Assembly: GCF_021245985.1 (NCBI RefSeq)
Contig: NZ_JAJQXA010000002.1
Span: 102,668-166,667 of the forward strand
Length of the DNA stretch: 64,000 bases
Direction of reading: 5' to 3'
Source of the DNA: Flavobacterium soyae
GTDB taxonomy: Bacteria > Bacteroidota > Bacteroidia > Flavobacteriales > Flavobacteriaceae
Shown here in pieces: positions 16,803 through 25,064 of the stretch; positions within the stretch are counted from its first letter, which is position 1, and each line of letters starts with the position of its first letter. A program made the translations under genes and the position numbers. Under the pieces are notes generated by a model. It ran no database searches and was not told where the DNA came from. It was given only the letters and a program-made list of their open reading frames with translations.

Positions 16803-17674
16803 TATTTAATACTTGAAAGTTTATTTAGTGTATACGTAATCAATGCATCTACAGCTTTATAAGGATCTTCGCTAAAAGTTCCCGAAGCACGATTGGCAAT
16901 AATTGCATTTAAAGATAATGCATTATGTCCTAAAAGCGAAGAAAGCCCATAAATAGCTGCAGTTTCCATCTCTAAATTGGTAATGCGATTGTCATCAAAA
17001 TCAAAATTATCCATTTTATTGTTTAATTCTTCATCCTGAATATTCAATCTCAAAACACGTCCCTGCGGCCCATAAAATCCTCCTGCTGTTGCTGTTATTC
17101 CTTTGAAAATTTTATCAGATTCAATAATTTTTTCCAGTTTTTCAGAACACGGAATTACATAAGGTCTTCCTTTTCTAATATCCCAATTGGTATGATGAAT
17201 AAAAGCATCTTCAAGAGCCGTATTCGAAACTTCGTCAATTAAATAGGAGCGAAGCATATTATCTAATCCAAGTCCGAATTTTGACATTACAAAGCTGTCT
17301 ACAGGAATATCTGCCTGCAAAGAACCCGAAGTTCCAATTCTAACAATATTTAAAGAGGTTAATTTTTCTTTTGGCTGACGTGTTTTTAAATCGATGTTTA
17401 CCAAAGCATCCAATTCGTTTAAAACAATATCAATATTATCAGGTCCAATTCCGGTTGACATTACAGAGATTCTTTTTCCTTTGTAAATTCCGGTTTGGGT
17501 TTTAAATTCTCTTTTTTGTGTAGAATATTCAATCGAATCAAAAAACTGAGTAATTTTTTCGACTCTATTCTGGTCTCCAACAAAAATAATATCGTTGGCA
17601 ATATGTTCAGGACGAAGGTTTAAGTGGTATACACTTCCGTCCGGGTTAAGTATTAATTCTGATTCTTTTATCAT
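16802..17674 (-). CDS. Nucleoside phosphorylase (uridine/purine phosphorylase family)
   Basis: A 290-residue PNP/UDP-family enzyme, taking the ATG at 17674 (MIKESELILNPDGSVYHLNL). A longer frame upstream runs through repeat DNA and is unlikely to be translated. Motifs: VGDQNRVEKI near the phosphate site, GIGPDNIDIVLNEL, VRIGTSGSLQ and NLEMETAAIYGL, the last containing the ribose-binding Met-Glu. It splits a nucleoside with phosphate to base and ribose-1-phosphate, feeding salvage. It is the first gene of the minus-strand operon that continues into DinB, VOC and DUF4265. Confidence 0.9.
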   Translation of the reverse strand: MIKESELILNPDGSVYHLNLRPEHIANDIIFVGDQNRVEKITQFFDSIEYSTQKREFKTQTGIYKGKRISVMSTGIGPDNIDIVLNELDALVNIDLKTRQPKEKLTSLNIVRIGTSGSLQADIPVDSFVMSKFGLGLDNMLRSYLIDEVSNTALEDAFIHHTNWDIRKGRPYVIPCSEKLEKIIESDKIFKGITATAGGFYGPQGRVLRLNIQDEELNNKMDNFDFDDNRITNLEMETAAIYGLSSLLGHNALSLNAIIANRASGTFSEDPYKAVDALITYTLNKLSSIK

Positions 17675-17679
17675 TTTTT

Positions 17680-17720
17680 TTAAGGTACTAAGGTTCTGAG
17701 GTACAAAGGGACAAAGGTTT
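17680..17720. repeat. Partial copy of the CTAAG/CTGAG palindrome family
   Basis: AAGGTACTAAGGTTCTGAGG matches one arm of the repeats at 11138 and 21635 but has no full opposite arm. A GCACAGCTGTGC palindrome follows at 17733-17744. The repeat lies in front of the nucleoside phosphorylase start. Confidence 0.6.
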
Positions 17721-17750
17721 TTCTGTAGAGGCGCACAGCTGTGCATCTAT

Positions 17751-17904
17751 AAAATTCCAAAATTTAAATTCCAAATTCCAATTACTCAAATTTACACAAA
17801 GCTTTGTGAACTTTGCATTTTTATAAAAGCCTTAAAGTAAATATTCTTAGCGAACTTTGCGTTAAATAAAAAATTGGAATTTGGAATTTAAATTTTGGAA
17901 TTTT
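17751..17904. repeat. Palindromic repeat, TTGGAATTTGGAATTT family, perfect 33-bp arms
   Basis: Arms 17751-17783 and 17872-17904 are exact inverted complements around an 88-nt spacer. The right arm reaches into the first base of the SUI1 gene's stop codon. Shorter relatives occur at 18287-18327 (stem of about 16 bp with an 7-nt loop) and near 32621-32665. The spacer itself contains CTTTGTGAACTTTGC and CGAACTTTGCG direct echoes. Confidence 0.9.
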
Positions 17905-18236
17905 TATCCCCCGACACGCTTCGTTTTAAATCCTTTTTCTTTTAAAATTGCCATAATTTTGTCGCGATAATCGCCTTGAATGATGATAGAATCATCTTTA
18001 AAAGTACCGCCAACACTCAATTTTGTTTTGATTTCTTTGGCTAATACTTTAAAATCTTCATCGCTTCCTTCATAACCTTCAATTATAGTCGTTGGTTTTC
18101 CTTTGCGTTTTTCAAATTTACAGATCATAGGTTCTTTCTGTACATACAAAACATGTTCCTGCTCCTGAATTTCCTCAGGTTCATTTGATTCTTCGTGATC
18201 TGGAAATAAGTTTTTTAACTGATCTTTTAAATCCAT
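17904..18236 (-). CDS. SUI1/eIF1-like translation factor (YciH type)
   Basis: A 110-residue protein. After an acidic N-terminus (SNEPEEIQEQEHV), the SUI1 domain spans about residues 30-108: GKPTTIIEGYEG, KLSVGGTFKDDSIIIQGDYR and ILKEKGFKTKRVGG, all classical. Eukaryotic eIF1 inspects start codons; bacterial YciH proteins discriminate against aberrant initiation in vitro, but the cellular role is unclear. The gene is alone, flanked on both sides by TTGGAATTT-type palindromes. Confidence 0.92.
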   Translation of the reverse strand: MDLKDQLKNLFPDHEESNEPEEIQEQEHVLYVQKEPMICKFEKRKGKPTTIIEGYEGSDEDFKVLAKEIKTKLSVGGTFKDDSIIIQGDYRDKIMAILKEKGFKTKRVGG

Positions 18237-18286
18237 AATTTTTTTATTCTAAAAAATAAATTCCAAATATTAAGGTTTTTAAAAAT

Positions 18287-18327
18287 TAAATTCCAAATTC
18301 CAATGTAAGTTTGGAATTTGGAATTTT
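18287..18327. repeat. TTGGAATTTGGAATTT hairpin
   Basis: AAATTCCAAATTCCAA (18288-18303) pairs with TTGGAATTTGGAATTT (18311-18326). A third TTGGAATTT follows at 18332. Same family as the repeat at 17751-17904; it lies between the SUI1 and 2OG-oxygenase genes, both on the minus strand. Confidence 0.85.
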
Positions 18328-18349
18328 AATATTGGAATTTACTAAAGTT

Positions 18350-19300
18350 TTATTTTTTTATTAAACCTAATTCTACCAAACGTTCGTGTAAAAACTCGCC
18401 CGCTGAGATATCCTCATATTTCTTAGGATTCTCTGCATCAATACATTTATCTAAGCAATCCAGACGCATATCGCTTACAGGATGCATAAAAAACGGAACT
18501 GAATAACGAGAAGTTCCCCATAATTCTCTAGGTGGGTTTACAACCTGGTGAATTGTAGATTTAAGTTTATTATTGGTATGTCTTGACAACATATCACCCA
18601 CATTAATAACCAATTCGTCATCTGCCGCAATAGCGTCAATCCATTCGCCGTCATGGTTTTGAACCTGAAGTCCTTTACCCTGAGCACCCATTAACAAAGT
18701 GATTAAATTAATATCACCATGAGCCGCTGCACGAATTGCATTTTCTGGTTCAGAAGTAATAGGAGGATAATGAATTGGTCTTAAAATAGAGTTTCCTTCT
18801 TTTGCATATTCATCAAAATAAAACTCATCAAGTCCAAGGTGTAAAGCCAAAGCTCTTAAAACATAAATTCCGGTTTTTTCAAGCATTTGGTAAGCATCTT
18901 TACCAACCTCATTAAAGCGAGGCAATTCTTTAACTTCTACATTTTCAGGATATTCTGAAGCCCATTTAGATTCTTTATCAACATACTGGCCAAAATGCCA
19001 GAATTCCTTCAAATCTCCCTCTTTACGCCCTTTAGCATGTTCTTTACCAAAAGACACATAACCTCTTTGTCCGCCAATTCCGGGAATTTCATAATTATGC
19101 TTAGTTTCTACTGGCAAGGCGAAAAATTTTCTAATTTCACCATAAAGTTCGTCTACCAATTTGTCATCTAAGAAATGACCTTTTAAAGCTACGAAGCCAA
19201 TGTTTTCAAATGCACTGCCGATTTCATTTACAAATTTTTGTTTACGTTTCGGGTCGTCCGAAAGGAAATCACGTAAGTCTACACTAGGAATGTTTTGCAT
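18350..19300 (-). CDS. 2-oxoglutarate/Fe(II)-dependent dioxygenase, isopenicillin-N-synthase-like
   Basis: A 316-residue cytoplasmic oxygenase. The N-terminal DIOX_N segment starts IPSVDLRDFL. The iron ligands are His and Asp in AAHGDINLITLL and the distal His in KSTIHQVVNP; the 2OG-binding Arg-x-Ser is in TSRYSVPFF. Plant and fungal relatives make hormones and antibiotics; for the Flavobacterium members no substrate is known. The C-terminal YEDISAGEFLHERLVELGLI is typical of this bacterial subgroup. It is divergent from the E1 dehydrogenase gene across a 371-bp spacer. Confidence 0.9.
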   Translation of the reverse strand: MQNIPSVDLRDFLSDDPKRKQKFVNEIGSAFENIGFVALKGHFLDDKLVDELYGEIRKFFALPVETKHNYEIPGIGGQRGYVSFGKEHAKGRKEGDLKEFWHFGQYVDKESKWASEYPENVEVKELPRFNEVGKDAYQMLEKTGIYVLRALALHLGLDEFYFDEYAKEGNSILRPIHYPPITSEPENAIRAAAHGDINLITLLMGAQGKGLQVQNHDGEWIDAIAADDELVINVGDMLSRHTNNKLKSTIHQVVNPPRELWGTSRYSVPFFMHPVSDMRLDCLDKCIDAENPKKYEDISAGEFLHERLVELGLIKK

Positions 19301-19671
19301 ACTTTACATTTTTATTTAAGAAAAAAAGGCGTATAAAGCCTTTCAATAACAAAGGTAGAGAATATTTTATATTTGAATTTTATAAATTACCATAAAATTT
19401 AGTTTTAAATCTATTTTTTAATACAAAATCTGAATAATTAATTTTAAATACTGAAAAATTTACGCATTATTTTTTTTGTAGCTAAAATAAGATAAAAAAC
19501 ATTTCGCTTACAAAAAAATCCCATTATATTTGTCTTCATTTTTTTAAATAGAAAACAGCAGATTATTTTTTCTATTTTTATAAATGCTAACTAATAACTG
19601 TTTTTAATTATTTAACAAATAACGTTAAAATTGTTATATTTTTATATATTTGACTAAAAAATAATAGTGCA
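19301..19671. other. 371-bp AT-rich divergent spacer with a candidate promoter
   Basis: No gene or RNA is recognisable. TATATTTG at 19645-19652 fits the Bacteroidota -7 box for the plus-strand dehydrogenase gene, giving a start about 15-20 bases before the ATG at 19672. A second TATATTTG at 19525-19532 could serve a longer transcript. No good -33 TTG at the usual distance was seen for either. Confidence 0.4.
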
Positions 19672-21648
19672 ATGATCTTTTACAGAGAAAACCTTACTGA
19701 CGAAAAATTACTAGATTTATATAAAAAAATCCTGAAACCCCGCCTGATCGAAGAAAAAATGCTCATTTTGATTCGACAGGGAAAAGTTTCAAAATGGTTT
19801 TCAGGAATTGGCCAGGAAGCCATTGCAGTAGGAGTTACATCCGTATTAGACGAATCTGAATATGTATTGCCAATGCACCGAAACCTTGGTGTATTTACAA
19901 CCAGAAATATCCCTTTACATAGACTTTTTTCACAATGGCAGGGAAAAGCAAATGGTTTTACAAAAGGCCGTGACAGAAGTTTTCACTTTGGAACCCAGGA
20001 ATTCAATATTATAGGAATGATTTCGCATTTAGGTCCGCAATTAGGTATTGCTGACGGAATTGCGCTTGCTAATAAACTTCAGGACAATAAAAAAATTACT
20101 GCTGTTTTTACCGGAGAAGGGGCAACAAGTGAAGGAGACTTTCATGAAGCATTAAATATTGCAGCTGTTTGGAAACTTCCGGTTATGTTTATTATCGAAA
20201 ACAATGGCTACGGACTTTCTACACCAACAAACGAACAGTATTTATGCGAAAACCTTGCCGATAAAGGAATTGGTTACGGCATGGAAAGCTGGATTATTGA
20301 TGGAAATAATATTGTTGAAGTATACAACAAATTATCGCAGTTAAAAAAAGAAATGATCGAAAACCCGCATCCGGTTTTATTAGAATTTAAAACATTCAGG
20401 ATGCGCGGCCATGAAGAGGCGAGTGGTACGAAATATGTTCCGCAGGAATTAATGGACGAATGGGAAGCCAAAGATCCGGTTACGAATTATAGAAAATATC
20501 TAACTGAAAATGGAATTCTTACTGCAGAACTTGACGAACAGCTTCATGCTGAAATTAAGCAGGAAATTGATGAAAACTGGTCAATGGCAAATGCTGAACC
20601 TGAAATAGAACCAACTTACAGCGGAGAATTAGATGATGTTTATAAAGACTTTGAATATGAAGAATATACTCATGGTGAAGAAGTAAAAAATATTCGTTTT
20701 ATAGATGCTATCCGAAATGGTTTAGAGCAATCTATGTGGCGTAATAGAAACTTAGTCATTATGGGGCAGGACATTGCTGAATATGGCGGTGCTTTTAAAA
20801 TTACAGAAGGATTTGCTGATGCTTTTGGAAAAGATCGAGTACGAAATACACCAATTTGCGAAAGCGCCGTAGTTTCGACCGCAATGGGATTATCCATCAA
20901 TAATTATAAAGCAATTGTCGAAATGCAGTTTGCTGATTTTGTTTCGACAGGTTTTAACCCAATTGTCAATTTATTAGCAAAATCACATTATCGCTGGGGC
21001 GAAAAAGCCGATGTTGTCGTTAGAATGCCTTGCGGCGGCGGGACACAAGCCGGACCGTTTCACTCGCAGACAAATGAAGCCTGGTTTACTAAAACTCCAG
21101 GTTTAAAAGTCGTTTATCCGGCATTTCCTTATGATGCAAAAGGGTTATTGAATACTGCCATTAACGATCCAAATCCAGTTTTGTTTTTTGAACATAAGCA
21201 ATTGTACAGAAGCATTTATCAAGACGTTCCAACAGATTATTATACCATTCCGTTTGGAAAAGCTGCTTTATTAAAAGAAGGAAATGCAGTAACCATTATA
21301 GCTTTTGGAGCTCCTGTTCACTGGGCATTAGAAACTTTAGCCAAAAATCCTGAAATTCAGGCTGATTTAATTGACTTAAGAACATTACAGCCGCTTGATA
21401 CGGAAACTATTTTTGCTTCGGTTAAAAAGACCGGAAAAGCTATTATCTATCAGGAAGATACTATGTTTGGCGGAATTGCCAGCGATCTTTCGGCTTTAAT
21501 TATGGAAGAATGTTTTGAATATTTAGACGGTCCTGTAAAAAGAGTGGCCAGTTTAGATTCGCCAATTCCGTTTACAAAAGCTCTTGAAGATCAGTTTTTA
21601 GCTAAAAATCGTTTTGAAGAAGTTTTATTCGAGTTACTGAGATACTAA
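19672..21648 (+). CDS. 2-oxoacid (branched-chain) dehydrogenase E1, fused alpha-beta
   Basis: A 658-residue thiamine-diphosphate enzyme. Residues 1-310 are the alpha half: GKVSKWFSGIGQEAIAVG, MHRNLGVF and the TPP motif GEGATSEGDFHEALN, ending in ENN. Residues about 335-658 are the beta half: MGQDIAEYGGAF, ESAVVSTAMG and HSQTNEAWF. It decarboxylates 2-oxoisovalerate-type acids and passes the acyl group to a lipoyl E2, which is not in this window. The fusion is usual in Bacteroidota. The final codons (ELLRY and stop) are contributed by a CTAAG-type repeat, so the C-terminus may differ from that of relatives. Confidence 0.92.
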   Translation: MIFYRENLTDEKLLDLYKKILKPRLIEEKMLILIRQGKVSKWFSGIGQEAIAVGVTSVLDESEYVLPMHRNLGVFTTRNIPLHRLFSQWQGKANGFTKGRDRSFHFGTQEFNIIGMISHLGPQLGIADGIALANKLQDNKKITAVFTGEGATSEGDFHEALNIAAVWKLPVMFIIENNGYGLSTPTNEQYLCENLADKGIGYGMESWIIDGNNIVEVYNKLSQLKKEMIENPHPVLLEFKTFRMRGHEEASGTKYVPQELMDEWEAKDPVTNYRKYLTENGILTAELDEQLHAEIKQEIDENWSMANAEPEIEPTYSGELDDVYKDFEYEEYTHGEEVKNIRFIDAIRNGLEQSMWRNRNLVIMGQDIAEYGGAFKITEGFADAFGKDRVRNTPICESAVVSTAMGLSINNYKAIVEMQFADFVSTGFNPIVNLLAKSHYRWGEKADVVVRMPCGGGTQAGPFHSQTNEAWFTKTPGLKVVYPAFPYDAKGLLNTAINDPNPVLFFEHKQLYRSIYQDVPTDYYTIPFGKAALLKEGNAVTIIAFGAPVHWALETLAKNPEIQADLIDLRTLQPLDTETIFASVKKTGKAIIYQEDTMFGGIASDLSALIMEECFEYLDGPVKRVASLDSPIPFTKALEDQFLAKNRFEEVLFELLRY

Positions 21649-21747
21649 GATTCTAAGTTGCTAAGATATTGAGGTTCTAAGATGCTAAGATTAGTTCTGA
21701 GTTTAAAAAAAAACTTAGAATCTTAGCATCTTAGAACCTTAGCAACT
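21632..21747. repeat. Palindromic repeat, CTAAG family, overlapping the 3' end of the E1 gene
   Basis: CTAAGATTCTAAGTTGCTAAG-type units on the left (21632-21690) face their complements on the right (21713-21746) around an A-rich loop; pairing is good but with an internal gap. The left end begins inside the E1 coding sequence and provides its TAA at 21646-21648. The right arm reaches the last codons of the oxidoreductase gene's downstream flank. Confidence 0.85.
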
Positions 21748-22719
21748 TTAAATAAGAACCACTAATCTTTTACCATCAGGAACGTCTGTGTCCCACATTT
21801 TCTCGATATCGACTAAATTCACTTTTTCTATATTTACTTTTAGTTTGTTTTGAGAAGCCAAAAGAAACATTTCAGGAAGCATTTCTAAAAATAGCAATTT
21901 TACTTCGTCTTTTGTCCAGCTCCCTAAACCAGAGCCAGACAATTGCAAATCAACACTTCGCAAAATTTGAGCTGATAATTGAATCGTATCGCCAGATATT
22001 GAACCCACAGAAACATAACGTGTTTTATGTGTAAAATTCCCGTTTCCTTTTAAAGCAAAAAGAATCAGTTCTGCCGAATGCCCCCACAAATAATCCAAAA
22101 CAATATCAATTGGTGTATTTTGATGAATTTGTTTAAGCTGCGAAATAAAGTTTTCATCATTCTGTTTTAAAGAAATAATTTCGTCAGCACCCAATTCTAA
22201 AAGACTTTGAAGTGTTTTCTCGTTTCTTCCCGTAACAATTATTTTCTTCGCTCCATAATGTTTCGCAATCTGAATGGCTATTTGACCTGTAAAACCAGTT
22301 GCGCCATTAATTAGAACCGTTTCTCCCGGTTTTATTCCGGCTCTAAAACGAAGCGCCATTGCCGAACCTGCAACTGCATTTGGCATTGCTGCCGCCGTTG
22401 CATCTTCAATTCCGTCTGGCAATGCAACCATTCTGTTTTTTTCGACTAAAGCTTTTTCGGCTATTGTTCCGGAAATTCCGCGGGCATAAACTCTGGTTCC
22501 GTTTTCAAGTAAACCAATGGCGTCGCTGCCAATTACAAATCCGTTTTGATTTTCATTTTCTGAAGAATAATGTTCTCCACTTGCAATTCCTTTATCCAGA
22601 TTGGTAATCGCTATGGCTTTAACCGAAATTAAAACCTCATTTTCATTTGCTGAGACTGGCTCTTGAAATTCTGCATATTTTGGCAATTCGCCTTTTTTGT
22701 AAACTACTGCTGCTTTCAT
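21748..22719 (-). CDS. Zinc-independent quinone oxidoreductase / MDR alcohol dehydrogenase-like
   Basis: A 323-residue medium-chain reductase. The N-terminal GroES-like half contains GFVIGSDAIGLLENG, and the Rossmann half has INGATGFTGQIAIQIAKHYG and VTGRNEKTLQSLLELGADE, the NADPH-binding pattern of quinone oxidoreductases. The structural and catalytic zinc cysteines are missing, as in QOR enzymes. It reduces quinones or enones with NAD(P)H. A Crp-like regulator gene lies immediately upstream (start side), on the same strand, and is its likely controller. Confidence 0.88.
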   Translation of the reverse strand: MKAAVVYKKGELPKYAEFQEPVSANENEVLISVKAIAITNLDKGIASGEHYSSENENQNGFVIGSDAIGLLENGTRVYARGISGTIAEKALVEKNRMVALPDGIEDATAAAMPNAVAGSAMALRFRAGIKPGETVLINGATGFTGQIAIQIAKHYGAKKIIVTGRNEKTLQSLLELGADEIISLKQNDENFISQLKQIHQNTPIDIVLDYLWGHSAELILFALKGNGNFTHKTRYVSVGSISGDTIQLSAQILRSVDLQLSGSGLGSWTKDEVKLLFLEMLPEMFLLASQNKLKVNIEKVNLVDIEKMWDTDVPDGKRLVVLI

Positions 22720-22830
22720 AATTTTTTATAAATATTAAATTTTATGAAGCAAAATTATAGAGCCGTTTATGGGCAGACGATAACATTTGTTATCAAATGA
22801 AATAAGAAACAATTATCAAGTTTTTTTTAA

Positions 22831-22893
22831 ACCATATAAGTTATATAAGAAATTATAAGCTAGGCTTAAATTAACTTATATAACTTATATGGT
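22831..22893. repeat. Palindromic repeat, CCATATAAGTTATATAAG family
   Basis: ACCATATAAGTTATATAAG (22831-22849) is exactly complementary to 22875-22893, with a 25-nt loop. It lies between the quinone oxidoreductase start and the Crp-like gene's stop. Relatives are at 24432-24441, 24513-24531 and 24610-24620. Confidence 0.85.
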
Positions 22894-22899
22894 GAAATT

Positions 22900-23478
22900 T
22901 TAATTATTTTTGTGAACCAGTTTACTTTTGATTCGGCTTAAATGAACAGTGCTCACGCCAAGGTAAGATGCAATGTAATGCTGCGGAACACGCTGCACAA
23001 TTTGAGGTTTTTCTTCAATTAAACTAAGGTAACGCTGAGTAGGGGAGTCTTTTATGAAAGAAAAAAAGTGTTTCATATAATCAAACGTTCTTTGAAAAAG
23101 CATATTGATTAACCGATCCCGAAGTTCTGGAATTTCTTTTATTTCTTCCAAAATTGTATCAACATCATTTTTAGAAATCCACCATAAAACAGAAGGTTCG
23201 ATTGTTTCCACCACAACCGGACTCGGAAATTTTTTAATGAAACTTTCGATAGAAGCAACGCTTTGATTTTCGAAAAAGAACTGCGAAGTCAAATCTTTTC
23301 CGTTATTATTAAACCAAACCCTGATACAGCCTTTTTCAATTATAAAAAGCTTTTTAGAAACTTCTCCTTCTTCAATCAGAACTGTTTTGGCAGGAACTTC
23401 AATACGATTAAAACAACTCGTGTATTCGTTCCATTTTTCATCGGTTAAAGGGAATTTATTTCGGAATTGATCAAACAT
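22900..23478 (-). CDS. Crp/Fnr-family transcriptional regulator
   Basis: A 192-residue regulator. Residues about 25-115 are a cyclic-nucleotide-binding beta-roll (VPAKTVLIEEGEVSKKLFII then EKGCIRVWFNNNGKDLTSQF), lacking a clear RxS cAMP phosphate-binding motif, so the ligand may not be cAMP. The C-terminal helix-turn-helix is RVPQHYIASYLGVSTVHLSR. Bacteroidota proteins of this type often sit beside the one redox enzyme they control; here that is the quinone oxidoreductase, 180 bp downstream, although a palindromic repeat lies in between. Confidence 0.85.
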   Translation of the reverse strand: MFDQFRNKFPLTDEKWNEYTSCFNRIEVPAKTVLIEEGEVSKKLFIIEKGCIRVWFNNNGKDLTSQFFFENQSVASIESFIKKFPSPVVVETIEPSVLWWISKNDVDTILEEIKEIPELRDRLINMLFQRTFDYMKHFFSFIKDSPTQRYLSLIEEKPQIVQRVPQHYIASYLGVSTVHLSRIKSKLVHKNN

Positions 23479-23494
23479 TTTTTTTTATAAATTA

Positions 23495-23971
23495 TTAAGC
23501 TACATTAGAATTATATCCTGTGTGAATGGACAAAATATGAATTATTATTTGATCAAGTAACTCAATATTTTCGTTATCAAACAACACAGAAATTTTTTGT
23601 GAGGAACTCCAAAATTTATGTTTTATATCGGCAACTTTAATTCCATCTAAAAAATAAGAAAAATCAGTATTGAAAGAAAAAATATTCTCTGGAGTTATCC
23701 TTAAAATTGTATCTTGGTTAGATATATAGCTTTTGTTAATTTCAATTATATCTTTGATTTTATCTTTATCTTGAAATAAAATTTCATATTTCGCAGAACT
23801 GAAAACAGGTTCATAACTTTGAAGTTCTAAAATAAGATCATCATTAGAATCAAAAATTTTAATTAAATTCTTTCGAAGCCAGTTAAATTTTATTGTAGAA
23901 TAAAACAACAATTTACCATCTTTATAAACAAATAAATTTTGATTCTTATCTTCTATAATTTCTATTTCCAT
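23495..23971 (-). CDS. Hypothetical protein, possible LURP-one/Tubby-like fold (158 aa)
   Basis: No certain family. The protein is a run of short strands: FVYKDGKLLFYSTIKFNWLR, KIFDSNDDLILELQSY, a mid-section, then FSYFLDGIKVADIKHKFWSS and ISVLFDNENIELLDQIIIHI. A strand repeat ending in a G-x-K-V-A-D-I-K turn followed by a hydrophobic C-terminal helix resembles LURP-one/Tubby-C-like proteins, but similarity is judged by eye only. It has no signal peptide and lies 6 bp after the 135-aa gene, so the two are probably co-transcribed. Confidence 0.6.
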   Translation of the reverse strand: MEIEIIEDKNQNLFVYKDGKLLFYSTIKFNWLRKNLIKIFDSNDDLILELQSYEPVFSSAKYEILFQDKDKIKDIIEINKSYISNQDTILRITPENIFSFNTDFSYFLDGIKVADIKHKFWSSSQKISVLFDNENIELLDQIIIHILSIHTGYNSNVA

Positions 23972-23977
23972 TTAAAA

Positions 23978-24385
23978 TCATTTCGAATCTGATTCAACCT
24001 CAAACAACTGCACCTGACTTTTCAATCTCTCAATCAATAAATTCATCATTCGTTTGTTTAAACTCGATGAATTTTTAATATAGGTTTCGTATTCTTCAAT
24101 GGTAAAAAGCGCCATTACAATTCCTTTTAGAGAATTTCTGAACTTAATATCTTTTTGAATGGAATTTTCTATAGTCTGTAGTTTCTTTTCGACTGTATAC
24201 GAATAAAAATCAGCTTTGTTTTTATTTACATAATTAATAAAAACCGCAATAAACAAATCGTTCTGAAGTTTTAAAATAGGCCTAATCGTCTGATTTTGAA
24301 AGATCTCATCTGAAGAAGATTGAGCACTTACAGTTCCTAAAGTTTCGCCTCTTAATTCTCTTAAAAAAGTGTCTCTATCCGCCAT
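23978..24385 (-). CDS. Conserved hypothetical protein (135 aa), Bacteroidota-type
   Basis: A mainly helical cytoplasmic protein. The opening RDTFLRELRGETLGTVSAQS and the central FQNQTIRPILKLQNDLFIAV look strongly conserved in style, followed by KFRNSLKGIVMALFTIEEYE and a C-terminal helix with MMNLLIERLKSQVQ. I recall similar flavobacterial proteins carrying the label glyoxalase, but no VOC-like metal-binding pattern is visible, so I do not use it. It precedes the 158-aa gene by 6 bp. Function unknown. Confidence 0.7.
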   Translation of the reverse strand: MADRDTFLRELRGETLGTVSAQSSSDEIFQNQTIRPILKLQNDLFIAVFINYVNKNKADFYSYTVEKKLQTIENSIQKDIKFRNSLKGIVMALFTIEEYETYIKNSSSLNKRMMNLLIERLKSQVQLFEVESDSK

Positions 24386-24431
24386 GTTTTTTATTTAAAT
24401 TTAGAAAAAAATATAATGCAAAAATAATTTC

Positions 24432-24620
24432 ACCATATAAGTGATATAAGAAAATTTAAGTTTTATTCTTAACAAGCTGAAATTGCTTATGTTAGAAAAT
24501 AAATTAGTTCAAACCATATAAGTTATATAAGGAAATTAAGTTCTCTCTTAACAAACTAAATTACTCGTATGGTCAAGATTATGCTTTAATTTAAATGAAT
24601 TTACATAACTCTTATATGGT
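24432..24620. repeat. Cluster of CCATATAAG palindromic units
   Basis: ACCATATAAG at 24432-24441, ACCATATAAGTTATATAAG at 24513-24531 and the opposite arm CTTATATGGT at 24611-24620 lie between the divergent 135-aa and lipoprotein genes. The first unit faces a degraded copy near 24484. Same family as 22831-22893. Confidence 0.75.
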
Positions 24621-24635
24621 TCAAAAAACACACTC

Positions 24636-25064
24636 ATGAATATAAAATCTTTTATTTTTCTTCTGCTGATATTGGTTACCATACTTTCCTGCAATTCTAA
24701 AGAGGAAAAAAATGGTTATCACGAAGTTTTGTATCTTGCTGTAAACAATAAAGATACCGCAATTTTAGCCATAAACATAAGCGACAAACGCTTTTACGGC
24801 CGTTATGAAATATCTTATTACAAAACAGGAAAAGATTCCGGCGATGTAAGAGGGGATATAAAAGGAGACACTTTTAGAGGTGATTTTCATTTTATTTCTA
24901 ACGGCGGAAGCTGGAAAAGAATTCCTTTAGCGTTGCTGAAAAAAGAAAATAAATTGATCTTAGGAAATGGTGTAATTGGCACTTACATGAATCTCCCGTG
25001 CTTTATTAATGGGACTTTGAATTATAACGATCCAAAGTTTGTTTTTGAAAAGGTGGGGAAATAG
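24636..25064 (+). CDS. Putative lipoprotein of unknown function (142 aa)
   Basis: The N-terminus MNIKSFIFLLLILVTILSCNS is a lipoprotein signal with Cys19 as the lipidated residue. The rest is probably beta-rich (AVNNKDTAILAINISDKRFYGRYEIS, then GDVRGDIKGDTFRGDFHFISN, then a KRIPLALLKKENKLILGNG strand pair), resembling small periplasmic beta-barrels or lipocalins, without a decisive motif. It stands alone and its promoter region contains the CCATATAAG repeat cluster. Confidence 0.7.
   Translation: MNIKSFIFLLLILVTILSCNSKEEKNGYHEVLYLAVNNKDTAILAINISDKRFYGRYEISYYKTGKDSGDVRGDIKGDTFRGDFHFISNGGSWKRIPLALLKKENKLILGNGVIGTYMNLPCFINGTLNYNDPKFVFEKVGK

Noticed and set aside
17675..17746. 24-residue N-terminal extension of the nucleoside phosphorylase
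   Set aside because: It is encoded by repeat DNA and a GCACAGCTGTGC palindrome; the ATG at 17674 gives the conserved start.
22831..24620. CRISPR array from the repeated CCATATAAG units
   Set aside because: Units are palindromic pairs in both orientations with irregular spacing, no spacers of constant length and no cas genes.
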